64,000 bases of DNA. It comes from Botryococcus braunii (lineage: Eukaryota; Chlorophyta; Trebouxiophyceae). Below, piece by piece: positions 18,881-29,397 of the stretch (within the stretch, counting starts at the first letter, position 1; the number at the start of each line of letters is the position of its first letter). The DNA lies in assembly GCA_002005505.1 (NCBI GenBank), contig KV908686.1:28501-92500 (forward strand). The letters are read 5' to 3'. Both the position numbers and the translations under genes were made by a program. The notes beneath the pieces were generated by a model. That model saw only the letters and a program-made list of their open reading frames with translations, was not told where the DNA came from and ran no database searches.

Positions 18881-20206
18881 CAACAGTTGGTGTTCCCTGA
18901 AAAGGGGCAAAACTGCACGCAAATGCTCGACATGTTCCTCTCGATTCTTACTAAAGACAAGAATGTCGTCCATATAGACAACCACGCACTTGCCAAGAAG
19001 AGGGGCGAGGACTTTATTCATGACAGCCTGGAAGGTAGCTGGGGCATTAGTCAACCCAAAAGGCAGTACCTTAAACTGGAAAAGGCCTTGTGGCGTACGA
19101 AATGCAGTCTTCGGTACATCTTCATCTGTAATCCTGATCTGATGGTACCCCGAAAGCAGATCAAGCATCCTTTCAGCAGAAGAAAACACGTTAGCACCAG
19201 ACAATTGATCAAGCAAATCATCAATTCGTGGAAGTGGAAATTTATTTTTCAGAGTCAATCTGTTTACACCCCTGTAATCAATTACCATCCTCAGAGTCCC
19301 ATCTTTCTTTTTCACAAACAGAATTGGACTCGCAAAATTGGAAGAACTGGGTTCAATAAACCCTTTTTCCAATAGCTCCTGCAATGTTTTGGTCACTTCC
19401 TCCCGCTCCACGGGAGACAACCTGTACATTGGCTTGACAGGGGGAACCTGTCCATCTGGAATGGGAATCGCATGGGTTACTCCCCTATCAGGAGGCAATT
19501 GAGAAGGCAATTCATCAGGAAAAACATCATGAAATTCCTTCAACAAATTGGCAACATTTGGATCATCAAACTTAATTACATCATCTGCCCCAACCGCGGA
19601 CAGGAGGTCAGGCTGCACCAAGACCCCAAGGGCTCCTTTTCGAATTGCCCTTCTTGCCTGCAAAAGGACCTCAGGATCCTCCAATCGTCCGTAATGGGTC
19701 AACAGGAAATTTTCAAGCTTCTCCCATGTAAGCACATCTCCACCCTTGATGGAATTATTCCATTGGACTAAGGCCGGACCAGCCAGGCTAGCTGCAGCCC
19801 GCCTTACCTGATCGTCTTCCTCAACCCCCGAGGTTGGAGACGAAAATCTCGTCTTGGCGTGGCTTAACCACTCCCTTGGAGACATATCACTGGAGAATCC
19901 CAAAAACTCCTTGATTTTCCCGACATTTGGCAAAAATGCCTTACCTCGAGGCCCTTCACGAGCCTCACGCTCGCGGCGGTCGGCTTCCCGAGCCTCCCTT
20001 TCGGCCTCTATGTGAGCCATCATGGTCTCATTTGTCCTGTTGCTTGATTGAACAACCTGGGCCATCAGGCCAACCACCTGCCCAAGCATGGCGTTTACGT
20101 CATGCCCAACGGGGTTCCCTGGCGGAACTTCCGGAGCCCCACCAAGCCCCCCAGCTTCGGCTCCAAGTCCCCCATCGTCCACCATCATATCATCGTAATC
20201 AGCCAT
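18881..20206 (-). pseudogene. gag-pol: G2 Gag joined to RT by internal deletion
   Basis: Starts [13 protein letters not shown] at 20206. The Gag N-terminal half (coiled-coil-like Glu/Arg-rich [17 protein letters not shown], then a capsid segment) passes at about residue 190 (ARRAIRKG) directly into the pre-RT region and RT. The zinc knuckle and protease are absent. RT shows [23 protein letters not shown] and an unusual extra AERM between VFSS and [10 protein letters not shown] one-base shift near 18880 puts the downstream frame out of register. It cannot make a standard polyprotein. Confidence 0.85.
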
Positions 20207-20254
20207 TGTGACTTACAATTAACGGATTAAACAACAATCGCACGAGCACCTTGC

Positions 20255-20266
20255 TCGCCGATACCA
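20255..20266 (-). other. G2 primer-binding site
   Basis: Minus-strand TGGTATCGGCGA three bases inside the 5' LTR edge, identical to the G1, G3, G5 and G6 sites. Confidence 0.7.
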
Positions 20267-20269
20267 AGC

Positions 20270-20617
20270 TGTAACACCAGCGGAAGTCAATTAAACAATT
20301 AAGTAATCAATAGGCAATCGAAGTCACTCTCTTAATGATATTATTATAGGTTCGGCAAGGAATGACCCTTCGCCTAGAGATTTCCCTTTATATAGCTCGG
20401 CCTCCAGCCTCGAGCCCTCCGGAAATCCCCTCGAAAGCTCCGCTATGCCTCGGGATTGTCAACCCCGAGGCACCAGAGCCTCGAGACCATCAGGACCTGC
20501 CTGGGGACCCACGCCCGGTTCGGACCACCGATGTACAGCCTCGGTTCTATCGGATTGTTCCGGATCGCTGATCGATACGAGGCCTCGATCCTCGAGCCTA
20601 TCTTCCCGATCGCTACA
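20270..20617 (-). mobile_element. G2 5' LTR (348 bp)
   Basis: Upstream LTR of the minus-strand element, flanked on the right by TCAGT. Confidence 0.92.
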
Positions 20618-22175
20618 TCAGTTCCCTGTGTCAGTTACCTCTCCCAGTCCAAGTTCTACTGAGGCAGATACTCAGGAAGCAGACTGCGAGGCAGAGCCAG
20701 CTCTTGATCTACAGCAGGCCATTGCTCCAGACGACCAAGAACCCTCTGAGAAGGCTGAGCCCGAGCCTGATCATCAAAGAGAGGGAGACCCGCGGGAAAT
20801 CCGACATACCATTGAAACAGCACTGGAGCTGGCTCGTGGCACTCTTCCTGACAACGAACGACAGCAACAAATGCTGCGAGCACAAGAGTTGCTGAGACCT
20901 GCTGCACTGAAGAACCCTAATTTACCTTCTGGTGGTTTAACCAGAGCTCAAAGGCTTGAGCAACGTACCCAAACCAAAGATCTCCTACTGTCACAGGAGG
21001 TGGGAGAGGGCAAGGGAGAAGAGGGGATTACTGAAAGTGACACACCGTCACTGGGACCAGGGGAAGTGCAGTCAGAGGGACTTCACCATGAGAGACCTGT
21101 TCTGAATGTTAGTGCTGTGAGAGGAGCAGCCACAAACTTGGCTGAAAATGGTCCCGGGGAGCTGAGTTGCATGGAAGGGTCCTGTCCAGTGAATGAAATG
21201 TTTGTAAGGGATGAATCTGATTTGAGAGAGACTGGCTCCCTTCTCCTTCAACGTGAACAGGGGAGGGAAAGTGGTGACAGCCACAGACCTGAGAGGTGCA
21301 TCTCCAACTTCTCAGGGACAGTCAGTAATGCATGTGAGAGCAGTACTGGGACAGCCTCTCAGTACCCATGTAAGAGACATGATGAGGAGGTGAATCAGCT
21401 GCACAGACAATGTGAGAGTGTGCCAAATTACCAGTGCAAGCTGAAAGGTACCTGTGCATGGGAGGATCCTGTGAGGGGTGAGAGGTCACATCCTGAGGTG
21501 ACAACGTGTGGGAGTTCTGGACTCTCCCAATATGAGGATGAGGGGAAGCTAGGCACTGCACAGTGCCCTTTTTCAACTGCTTGTGAGAGACCCTTGGAGC
21601 CAGAGCCCCAAGGGGCATGTAAGAGTGTGAATGTGGAGGTGAAGCAGAAGCTCAGACAGTGTGGAAAGTATCCTGATTATAAAGACTTCTTGGGAGGTAC
21701 CTGTGCTTGGGAAGATGATGGGAGTGTGAGGAGCACTAAGCTGAGCAGTGCACAGTGTGAATCCTCCAGAGAGAGAAGAATGAGAGAGAACCCTGACACT
21801 GATGAGAGAATTGCTAGCTGTAGTGCGGCGAGTGTCAGTGGAAGAGTAGTGGGTTCAGATGTTGCAAGTAACAAGTCTCCAAAGAGTCAGGGAGATGAGG
21901 GGAAGCACACTGGTGTAAGATTTGGCAAGATTCATGTTCCCTCTAGTTGAAGAGAGGCTCAGATGTCCCCACAGTGGGAATATTGGAAGGCTGCCATGCA
22001 GGAAGAGCAGAATTCACTTGACACCCATGAGGTTATGGAGTATGTTCCAAGACCTCATGGTCACAAAGTAATTCTTGTGCATTGGATCTTCTCAGTGAAG
22101 ATGGATGCTCATGGAAATGTGGTGAGATTTAAGGCTAGATTGGTAGCGCAGGGATGCAGGCAAATCCCTGGAGTA
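20618..22175 (+). pseudogene. pol: C2 integrase-RT linker and RT start
   Basis: Resumes the C2 frame after G2. The long linker between integrase and RT is Glu/Ser-rich and carries two copies of a cysteine motif, EV...RQC...P.Y....GTCAWED (near 21390-21470 and 21639-21720), plus ELSCMEGSCPV. RT begins with SPQWEYWKAAMQEEQNSLD and RLVAQGCRQIPGV and is cut at 22176 by G4. A TGA at 21948-21950 replaces the leucine codon found in A (SLKEA), so the frame is also broken by a nonsense codon. Confidence 0.85.
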
Positions 22176-22816
22176 TGTAGCGTTAACTAAGCGGAAGAGG
22201 TTTTTATGAGACAGTGAGACGTTCGTGGTGTGCAACGAAAGAGTGTTACATGATTGATTCGCAAGCCCACTCTTAAACCCAGGGTGGGTTGAATTATACT
22301 GTACTGCCTCAGACGCGTAGTCGGGCAACCGAGCGAACTATCTGAGCGAGGTTGTACTGCGAACCCAGATCACATGGCAAGTCAATGAGCAATGCCAAGG
22401 ACCATACTAGAGCATTATACCCTAGGAAATGCTACATGCCCTCCCCCTTGGCATAAGCTATGAGATGGTGTTTATGGCAATGGAGCCACAAACGTAAGAC
22501 AGGGGTATCACGAACCCTGCTTACTGTAACTATAGATAATCACACCTCCTATAGTTACCAAACCAGCAAGTCAGAGGATGAAGTCCACAAAGCAATTTAG
22601 CACGACACAGACGAGGGACTCATCTGCTCAATGCTCGAATACCTTAACATTCTAAGGACTATCGTCTGCAAGGCGGATCCTCTAACTTAGGGGACGAACT
22701 CTCTAGACAGCACTCACACCAGTGATGAAACAATTAGGTTGAGTCATTAGACTAGCACTTGTCCAAACCTTAGGTCCAGTTACCCTGCACTGCAGTGTAA
22801 CCTTCGCTTGAGGTGG
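22176..22816 (-). mobile_element. G4 3' LTR, distal part
   Basis: Continues the G4 LTR whose proximal part is 29023 to about 29255; together about 870 bp. The boundary next to the polypurine tract is uncertain because no second LTR is available for comparison. The distal end is set by the abrupt loss of C2 RT homology at 22175/22176 and by TGTAG. Confidence 0.6.
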
Positions 22817-23265
22817 TTTAACGAAGTGAGACGTGAACTAAGATTTATAACAAGCTAAGCAAGGGTATCAGGCAAGGGTGACACCGAAGGTAGAAATCGA
22901 AGTTCCAATCCGTTACAAGTTCGCAGCCCTCCTCACGCAGGTCGTCCGAGTCTCCAAAGAACAATATATTATGACCAATAAAGATATTTCTAGATGCCTC
23001 CCTTGTAACAGAAAACCCAAAGACAATGATCGCCACCCGAGTTCCTAGTCCACCTATGCGCGGATCCGGCTACGTCGTCCCTCTACGAGATGCTCTCGCG
23101 AGCATAGCGATATGGATGACGAGAGGAGACCCACTAGGATATTACAGTCATTTTCCTACACACAAGGACAACGAGATCTACTCGTATCCCAAAGGGCACG
23201 AAGAAACATGAACTACGCGCACATCCTATGTGAGACGCGTCGCGCTGACGCGGCACCTCACTACA
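22817..23265 (-). mobile_element. G3 3' LTR (449 bp)
   Basis: Minus strand begins TGTAGTGAGGTGCC at 23265. I found no difference from the 5' copy, implying recent movement. Confidence 0.92.
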
Positions 23266-23300
23266 TACTCCCCCCCTTATTCCTGTGCGTCCCCGCGCAG
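23266..23300 (-). other. G3 hairpin and polypurine tract
   Basis: Minus strand CTGCGCG-GGGA-CGCACAG (6 of 7 pairs, 23300-23283) precedes the purine tract TAAGGGGGGGAGTA (23279-23266), which abuts the LTR. Confidence 0.7.
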
Positions 23301-23980
23301 AAGGCAGAGCGCAACAACAAACAGACAAAGGAACAGAAAGACAAACAAAGGCAAACAAAGGAACAGAAAGACCTTCCAACATGCGGAGACTCAGACTTAG
23401 ACCTACGGGCAACCCGCCTCCCGTGTTGCCAGACCCCAGCCGAATGCTGCGTATCGGGGTCCCCACCATAATGCAATAACAACAAGGATCAGGCATGACT
23501 AACAGAACAAAAGACAAAACACTGAAAGAAAAACGAAAGTCCACATGATGAACAGCCAAAATGAGACACAAGGGCAGAGCTAAAAGTCCAGATGTCCAAA
23601 AGTCCAGAGTCCAAGGGGAGTCCAATTTCCACATATAGTCCAGTATTACGCCAGTATTGCACCATATTGATCAGGTGTGGTAGTGAAGTGAAAAGGCCAT
23701 ACACCTAATGTGCACAAAAATCTATCCAGGTAAGGGACCCATGGTCAACCCTACCGGGTAAGGCAGCCTTACCCTAGCCTATCCAAAGTCCATATGGCCA
23801 TACAGAGAGACCCCTCCAAGGAGGGCCAACCGGTCGACGGGACCCTAAGGGTGGACCCTAGGAGTCGTGCCCTTGGGAGGCAATGGCGGGAGCCCGTGAC
23901 TCTCTCTGTATTCTTCCACTTTCTTGTGGCAACAACGCGTGACCTGTGCAAGTTATTTCCAGCTATCCTCATTTGGCTCG
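23301..23980 (-). other. G3 3' noncoding region
   Basis: No intact coding sequence. A short AC/AG-rich stretch at about 23318-23370 contains near-repeats of AAAGGAACAGAAAGAC. The rest shows nothing I can name. Confidence 0.5.
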
Positions 23981-26900
23981 TTCGGATCGTACAGAGTGCG
24001 GCCGCGTTCGCCAGTGAGTGGCTTGTGATCTACAATGCCACCACACCCGGGATCCACGATACATCCACACCCATGTCCTTAACAATTGTGCTAGAGTATA
24101 AGCATCAGCATTCATTGTTGTAGCAGCAAAATGAGCACACTTGTTAAGCCTATCCACGACAAATCAAATAGCATCGTTTCCACTTGGGGTCTGTGGGAGG
24201 TTGCTAATAAAGTCCATAGACACACTTTGCCACTTCCTTGCTGGTATTTGTAAGGGGTGAAGAAGACCAGCAGGCAAAGTATTCCGAGCCTTGACTCGTT
24301 GACAAGAGTCACAATGAGCAACATAGGCTTTGACATCCTCATACATTCCCGGCCAGTACCATTCCCTTGTTACAAGCTCGTACATGCGAGTTACTCCAGG
24401 GTGACCAACATGAGGTGGATCATGTAAAGCTTCCAAAATTCCACGTCGTAGGTTCTCCACGACAAGTTCCCCATCTTTCCTTTCCTCAAACAATGCAGGA
24501 ACATATTTCCGTCCATTCCTCTCCCAAAAGCCTCCCTTTAGACTAACCTTCCTTCTATTCGCACGCGCTGCCAACCACGGATCGTATGTGTAAGCCTTCT
24601 CAAGTTTGCCAAGTAGGGATTCGTACCCATCGGTCTCGCGGGTAAGCTCACTCGGGCTGGCCAACCCGATTTGCTCCATCGTGCCGAGGGAGCTTGGGGT
24701 CTCGTGAGCGGGCCCCGGGAGCGTGACCTTGGGGACCTTGCGGACCCGAGCTGTGAGGGTACCCTCGACATCCCGGCTGGAGGGGGTGAGGGAGTCCGGA
24801 CTGGTGCGCCGACGCTTGCGCCGGAGGGCAGCCCCGGCCACAGCAGCCCCATTGTCCCTCCCCCCAGGTCCAGGGTGTTGAGTGAAGTGACACCTGGAGA
24901 GCGGATCCGCAATGTTGGTCTTGCCCGGTTCCCATACCCATTCAATCTCAAACTCCTGCAGGCGCTCGGCCCACCGAGCCCTCCGAGGACTAAGCCCCAC
25001 CTGTTGACCCAAGAAGGTGTTGCACTTGTGATCCGTCACCACCGTTACTGGCTTACCTAACAAATAACACCTCCATTCCGTGAGAGCATACACTACAGCC
25101 AATAACTCCCGTTCCGTGGCACTGTAGTTCCTCTCGCTTGCTCCCAACTTTTTACTGAAATACGCACAAACCTTCCCATCTTGAAATAGCACAGCTCCCA
25201 CGCCGTAATCGCATGCATCGCACACTACCTTAAATGGCCGACGTACGTCCGGGAGTGTTAAGATAGGGGCACTTACCAAAGCTTCCTTTATGTTGTCAAA
25301 TGCTTCCTGTTGTTCCTGTCCCCACTTCCAAGGTGCTTTTGCCCCAGAGAGAGCTGTCAATGGGGTTGCCAGGATACTGTAGTTCTGAATAAACTTTCGA
25401 AAGTAATTAGACAACCCAAGAAACCTCCTAACTTCCGTTACGTTTGTGGGCGTAGGCCACTCCTGCACCACCTTGACTTTATCCATATCCACTTCCAACC
25501 CATTTTCCCCAATGATGTGTCCCAAGTATTTCAATTGTTTCTCAAAGAAAGAGCATTTGACAAGTTTTGCCAGGAGTTGGTGTTCGCGTAGACGGGTGAA
25601 AACTCTGTCCAACTGCAGAAGGTGCTCCTCTTCCGTTTTGCTATAAATGAGCACATCATCCAAGTATACAACCACAAAGCCTTCCCTTAATAAGTCGTGA
25701 AAAACCTCATTCATAAGCCGTTGAAATGTCGCGGGCGCGTTGGTCAAACCAAAGGGAAGTACAAGAAATTCGTACAAGCCAAAAGGGGTCCTGAAGGCAG
25801 TTTTAGGCACATCCTCCTTGCGAAGTCGCACTTGATGGTACCCAGACAACAAGTCCAAGCTCGAAAACACCTTGGCTCCCTTAAGCCTATCCAACAGATC
25901 GTCAATTCTGGGGAGAGGGTACCTATCCGAGATGGTAATTTTATTCAGGGGACGGTAGTCTATTACCATACGCAAACTTCCATCCTTCTTTCTAACAAAC
26001 AAAACAGGTGATGCAAATGGTGAGCAACTTGGCCTGATCAATCCCAATTTTAACAACTCATCAACCGTTTTTTCGCATTCCGCAAGCTCACTTGGAGCAA
26101 GACGGTACGCGGGCCTATTGGGGGGCCGATGTCCTTCTTCCAAATTTATTGTGTGAAACACTTCCCGCTCCGGGGGTAACCCCGGGAGTTGTTTTGCAAA
26201 CAAGTCCTCATTTGCAAGTAACAAGTCTTTCAGGGCCTGTGGCTTGCCTTCCAACATGTCATTTATTTGATGAGTGAAAGTCATACCGGTACTACTGGGG
26301 GGTTTTGTGACGACGGGGGTGTCGTCCATAGATTTGTCGGTGTCCGCCAGGTCGGCCTCACTTGAGGCGTCCTCCCCGGTGATGTCCACCAGTTCAGCCT
26401 GCTCATTCAAAAGCACAGTATACAAACAAACCTTCCAAACATCTTGACCCTTCCATCCTTTTCCATTCCTATCCCTCCTTCCTTCCTTCCTCTCTTGTGC
26501 TTGTAAACCCCAGACAACTTTTGGCCCCACTGGCAACGATGAATTTGCGTGTTTTAGGGTGACCCACTTCCCATTATGTCTAAATTGAGCAGCCTTCACA
26601 CAAAAATCAATTGAGACTCCTCTTTCTTCCATCCAGTCCTGCCCCAAAATCATGTCTACCCCATCAATCATGGCAGGGCTTACAATGAAGTTGTGACGGG
26701 AAGTTATACCAGGCTTGAGTGTAAACGACACATCTACCGTTCCTTTCGTATCGGACACACTGCCATCAGCAAGAGTCACGGATATGCATGCGGGTTTGTA
26801 TCGCACCCCTAGCCCTTGCAAAGTATCACTTTTAATAAACGAATGAGATGCCCCACTATCAAACAACACTGAAAGGATTTTCCCCTTAACATTCGCCGGA

Positions 26901-27274
26901 AAGGTCATAGCTAGCGGAGAGTCAGTAGTAACACTTCCCATGGTGAGTGTGGGTCTTGGGGGAACCACACAACATACAAAAGAGAATGGGTATACACTAG
27001 TTTGACCATTCATGTCCACCGCCTGTCCCTTCCTTCCTGAACACACTTCCACAATCCTTCCTTGCATACGGTGAGCATAGAGACTCTTACTTTTCCAAGT
27101 TTTCCTTCCCACAATGAAACAACAAGTGAGGGACGGGTTGCACCTTTGTTCCCATAAAAACTTGGAAATCTCAGATTCAGCCTTCCTAACATTTGGCACC
27201 ACAAGGTTCACCCCTTCCTTTCCCAAATTGGAGGCCACAAGAGAGTGCAAAACATGCAAGCAAGTGGCATCCAT
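23981..27274 (-). pseudogene. pol: G3 Pol, integrase broken
   Basis: Starts with ATG at 27274, 11 nt after the gag stop and in another frame. Aspartic protease (VLFDSGASHSFIKSD near residue 137; DMILGQDWM), RT with [16 protein letters not shown] and VVYLDDVLIYS, RNase H-like region, and integrase HHCC (HVGHPG...CDSCQRVK) as far as SMDFISNLPQTPSGNDAI. A TGA then follows at 24164; the frame continues as VVDRLNKCAHFAATT and loses homology at about 24075. The second Asp, the Glu, GPF and any chromodomain are absent. Protease and RT motifs look complete, so only integration would be lost. Confidence 0.88.
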
Positions 27275-27285
27275 GGCTTCAGAAT

Positions 27286-28431
27286 TTACTTTTGAGGATT
27301 ATGCCCCGGCCCTTTTCCCTTCCAATGTGCTCCCCGGCCACCACGGCCCTTCCACTGCCCACCTCGAGCTTGATTAGAGGGGAAAGGAGGAGGTGGGGGC
27401 AATTGACTGTCGCGCCTGCTCTTCCTTTGCAAGTAGTCCCGCTTGCCCTGACATTGCCATTGCTCGTGACCAAAGTTTTTGCAGAAATAACACTGGCGCT
27501 CGGAGGGGACGCTTGTCCGAGAATCTAACTTCCCACCAACGTTGTGTCCGACGGCTCCAAGCACAGGCACCTGGGTGAATCCCGGAAAGTATGCCGGCGT
27601 GCTTGTTGGAGTCCTCTTCACAACGTTGAGAACCTTCCTTCCTTCCTGTCCCCTCAGCATCCCCCCTGATTTTAAGTTGCTTTCATATTGCACCACATAA
27701 GTGCACAATGAGTCGAGGCTTGTGAACCTGACACCAGTTTGAGGGTTAACTGTGCAAGCAACTCTAATAGGAGCATTCAGGCCTTTGAGGAACATATATA
27801 TTTTATCATTTTCGCAGATGTCATGTTCGGTTTCTACATCACTCAACAAGGAAATAAACCTTTCTATGTATCTTTCAACGCTTTCTTGCCCTTGATAAAC
27901 ATGGTCTAATTTCTGCCGGGCAGCCATAACCAAATCTGTAGAGTCGTATCGATTTCCCATAAAATTTTTAAAGTCTTCCCATGTTGGCTCTGTTTGACCT
28001 CCTTCCCTTTCCTTCCTTTTGAGGTATGTCCCCCACACCTTTGTAGGTCGCTCCTCCATACATTGCAGCGCGACTGCCACCCACTTGTCCCTTGACACAT
28101 TTGAAATGTTCACATATGATTCCACCTTACTAGCAAAGAATTGGAAGCTTCCTCTTTTTCCTGTAAACATGGCTGGTGTAGGCACACGCACGACGTTAGT
28201 GGTGGATGACGTCCGCTTGGATGCTCGTTCTCCCTCCAAGGCCTCAATCCGCTTCAATAACCGTAGAATTAGGGATTTAGTCTTATTTTTCTTCAAGGGT
28301 GTCTTCAAAGGAGTGGGTTTGGGTTTCGTTTTGGGTGTGGTCGGTTTGGGCGATGGGGCCAGATGCAATTCCGTTTCGGACTCTTCCAAAAGATCATCGA
28401 CTTCAATACCTTCCTTTTCCAAACCTTCCAA
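27286..28431 (-). CDS. gag: G3 Gag
   Basis: Gypsy Gag, about 380 residues. A Lys/Pro-rich N-terminus and a short coiled-coil-like stretch (RLLKRIEALEGER) precede a capsid domain (VPTPAMFTGKRGSF, QGQESVERYIERF) and a zinc knuckle CYFCKNFGHEQWQC near residue 308, with an RGG-rich tail. The true start is uncertain: the listed first codon at 28431 is TTG, and an ATG at 28496 (MAVKRKGKK) lies in another frame separated by an eight-A run, so a one-base homopolymer error or frameshift there is likely. Confidence 0.75.
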   Translation of the reverse strand: MEGLEKEGIEVDDLLEESETELHLAPSPKPTTPKTKPKPTPLKTPLKKNKTKSLILRLLKRIEALEGERASKRTSSTTNVVRVPTPAMFTGKRGSFQFFASKVESYVNISNVSRDKWVAVALQCMEERPTKVWGTYLKRKEREGGQTEPTWEDFKNFMGNRYDSTDLVMAARQKLDHVYQGQESVERYIERFISLLSDVETEHDICENDKIYMFLKGLNAPIRVACTVNPQTGVRFTSLDSLCTYVVQYESNLKSGGMLRGQEGRKVLNVVKRTPTSTPAYFPGFTQVPVLGAVGHNVGGKLDSRTSVPSERQCYFCKNFGHEQWQCQGKRDYLQRKSRRDSQLPPPPPFPSNQARGGQWKGRGGRGAHWKGKGPGHNPQK

Positions 28432-28558
28432 AATTTCTTTCTCTTTAAGGGGGAGACCGGAGTACTTTTTTTTCCTTTCCGTTTAACCGCCATCATATCA
28501 ATGGAACAATGCAATTACAACCTTCCCTACGTCTCCCTTCGGTTCGAGGCTCTAACCG

Positions 28559-28572
28559 CCTCGCCGATACCA
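28559..28572 (-). other. G3 primer-binding site
   Basis: Minus-strand TGGTATCGGCGA one base after the 5' LTR, the shared Gypsy primer site. Confidence 0.7.
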
Positions 28573-28573
28573 A

Positions 28574-29022
28574 TTTAACGAAGTGAGACGTGAACTAAGA
28601 TTTATAACAAGCTAAGCAAGGGTATCAGGCAAGGGTGACACCGAAGGTAGAAATCGAAGTTCCAATCCGTTACAAGTTCGCAGCCCTCCTCACGCAGGTC
28701 GTCCGAGTCTCCAAAGAACAATATATTATGACCAATAAAGATATTTCTAGATGCCTCCCTTGTAACAGAAAACCCAAAGACAATGATCGCCACCCGAGTT
28801 CCTAGTCCACCTATGCGCGGATCCGGCTACGTCGTCCCTCTACGAGATGCTCTCGCGAGCATAGCGATATGGATGACGAGAGGAGACCCACTAGGATATT
28901 ACAGTCATTTTCCTACACACAAGGACAACGAGATCTACTCGTATCCCAAAGGGCACGAAGAAACATGAACTACGCGCACATCCTATGTGAGACGCGTCGC
29001 GCTGACGCGGCACCTCACTACA
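28574..29022 (-). mobile_element. G3 5' LTR (449 bp)
   Basis: Upstream LTR, flanked on the right by the GGTGG target duplication inside the G4 LTR. Confidence 0.92.
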
Positions 29023-29397
29023 GGTGGCTTTCCAACTAAAGGCATAAGGCAATCGTCTAGAGCAGCAAGCTATACACAACTAACTGCCACATAGTGTATC
29101 TCATGGGTAAGATACCAAAGCAAGTTACTCATGCACGGAACTACAATTTGCAGCTACACTGCCACAGCAAGTGCATCACAAAATGGAGCCGTGGGTCAAG
29201 GAAACATAACCCATGCAAAGCATATAAATAAGAGACATGCATGCAACCCAATTCATGATCCCTCCTCCCAGACCCTTCCACCCTCCCTCCCTCTCAGATC
29301 CAAGCTGGCTGGCGAAGTCCAAGGGTCATCAGCCGCAAATGGCTGGAAAAGTCTCAAGGCCGCAAGTGGCTCAACAAGGGATGCCCGCAAGTGGGAC
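29023..29397 (-). mobile_element. G4 3' noncoding region and proximal LTR
   Basis: Minus strand, after the pol stop: three imperfect copies of CCGCAAGTGG-type sequence (forward 29333-29394), then a purine tract (GAGGGAGGGAGGGTGG to GGGAGGAGGGA, about 29300-29258) and the start of the LTR near 29255. I do not see the 7-4-7 hairpin that the other Gypsy elements carry. Confidence 0.55.

Larger units (their letters stand above)
15760..20617 (-). mobile_element. Ty3/Gypsy chromovirus G2
   Basis: Minus-strand element with 348-bp LTRs at both ends and TCAGT at 15755-15759 and 20618-20622. The LTRs differ at about three positions, so the insertion is fairly young, yet the coding region is internally deleted and frameshifted. 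It probably moved with help from another element. Confidence 0.92.
5740..22175 (+). mobile_element. Copia element C2, split by G1 and G2, broken by G4
   Basis: Pieces in order: LTR 5740-6434, PBS, ORF1 6501-6998, gag 7050-7956, [G1], end of gag plus protease and integrase 14171-15759, [G2], linker and start of RT 20618-22175, then the G4 end. The reading resumes exactly after each insert with target-site duplications CAGGG (G1) and TCAGT (G2). The rest of RT, RNase H and the 3' LTR are missing. TTGTC at 5735-5739 precedes the 5' LTR. Confidence 0.85.
22817..29022 (-). mobile_element. Ty3/Gypsy element G3
   Basis: Minus-strand element with 449-bp LTRs at 22817-23265 and 28574-29022 that look identical, flanked by GGTGG at 22812-22816 and 29023-29027. 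Gag and protease-RT are present but integrase is truncated. The LTR end next to the PBS is TTAAA rather than CA. Confidence 0.92.

Noticed and set aside
23112..23634. Overlapping 119- and 166-codon frames in the G3 3' LTR and UTR
   Set aside because: They span the LTR border, oppose each other and show no recognisable motif.
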